NCBI GenBank assembly: GCA_903934155.1
Contig: CAIZMS010000182.1
Coordinates: forward strand, 1 to 6,699
DNA: 6,699 nucleotides
Direction: 5' to 3'
From: an uncultured bacterium
GTDB taxonomy: Bacteria > Verrucomicrobiota > Kiritimatiellia > CAIKKV01 > CAITUY01
The translations under genes and the position numbers were made by a program. The stretch's first letter is position 1. Each line of letters opens with the position of its first letter. Shown here piece by piece: positions 6,556-6,699 of the stretch. The notes below the pieces were generated by a model. That model saw only the letters and a list, made by a program, of their open reading frames with translations. It was not told where the DNA came from and did not search any database.

Positions 6556-6699
6556 TCAGGCAATGTCGAATGCAGTCGGATGGATAAGAAATCGCTTTTC
6601 TGGCGGTACGGGCACACGCTCGTTGAGGCCGACCTGAAACATCGTTTTCATGATGGAGATCATGCGGAAAGCTGGCGAGAAGGTCAAGATCGGGTACAA
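6556..6699 (-). CDS. Partial unidentified gene, possible C-terminal end (47 codons)
   Basis: A minus-strand frame stays open from the window edge for 47 codons to a TGA at 6558-6556. It ends RFLIHPTAFDIA, and the visible part also contains MFQVGLNERVPVPPEKR. I do not recognise the family. I favour it over the competing plus-strand frame (ATG at 6580, open to the edge) because 32 of its 47 codons end in G or C, against 19 of 40 for the plus frame, and because the plus ATG lacks a good ribosome site. If real, it lies 69 bp upstream of the beta-galactosidase on the same strand, a plausible operon partner. No hairpin terminator is visible between them. Confidence 0.4.
   Translation of the reverse strand: MYPILTFSPAFRMISIMKTMFQVGLNERVPVPPEKRFLIHPTAFDIA

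Noticed and set aside
6580..6699. Plus-strand frame from an ATG, open to the right edge, as a divergent gene opposite the beta-galactosidase.
   Set aside because: No ribosome site and low G/C at third codon positions (19 of 40), compared with the minus-strand frame over the same bases.

Overview
The window is GC-rich bacterial DNA. It holds three intact or nearly intact housekeeping-type genes, a hybrid histidine kinase that has lost its front end, and between them a minus-strand stretch that looks like a decayed gene. The left gene is cut by the window edge and a short open frame runs off the right edge. No RNA gene, insertion sequence, transposase or CRISPR array was seen. The GH35 enzyme, the PAS-less kinase core and the WYL regulator would fit a carbohydrate-degrading heterotroph, perhaps of the Verrucomicrobiota/Kiritimatiellota/Lentisphaerota group. 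This is an impression from protein style, not a demonstrated assignment.

Layout. Positions 1-951 (+) encode a WYL-domain transcriptional regulator with an HTH, a WYL core and a C-terminal WCX-like region. A 121-bp gap (952-1072) carries only a run of eight C and weak inverted repeats. From 1935 down to 1073 the minus strand carries two consecutive open frames (222 and 645 bp) that overlap by 4 nt in a -1 relation. They read either as one frameshifted gene of unknown function or as two tiny overlapping genes. At 1927 (+), overlapping head-to-head the start of that minus-strand gene, a hybrid histidine kinase begins directly at its phospho-acceptor helix, with no sensor domain. Next, 55 bp downstream, comes a complete SelO/YdiU protein adenylyltransferase (3131-4594, +). 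Convergent to it is a complete GH35 beta-galactosidase (4684-6486, -), preceded by the possible C-terminal end of another minus-strand gene (6556-6699).

The genes do not make an obvious single pathway. The kinase and selO are co-directional and close enough to share a transcript. The beta-galactosidase probably belongs to a minus-strand sugar-use operon continuing beyond the right edge. The most unusual area is about 1075-1940: a truncated kinase, a frame-broken antisense neighbour, and an imperfect 19-bp direct repeat (16/19 identical) lying at both ends of the minus-strand segment. Together these suggest a past insertion, recombination or assembly junction. No convincing new multi-gene system was found.
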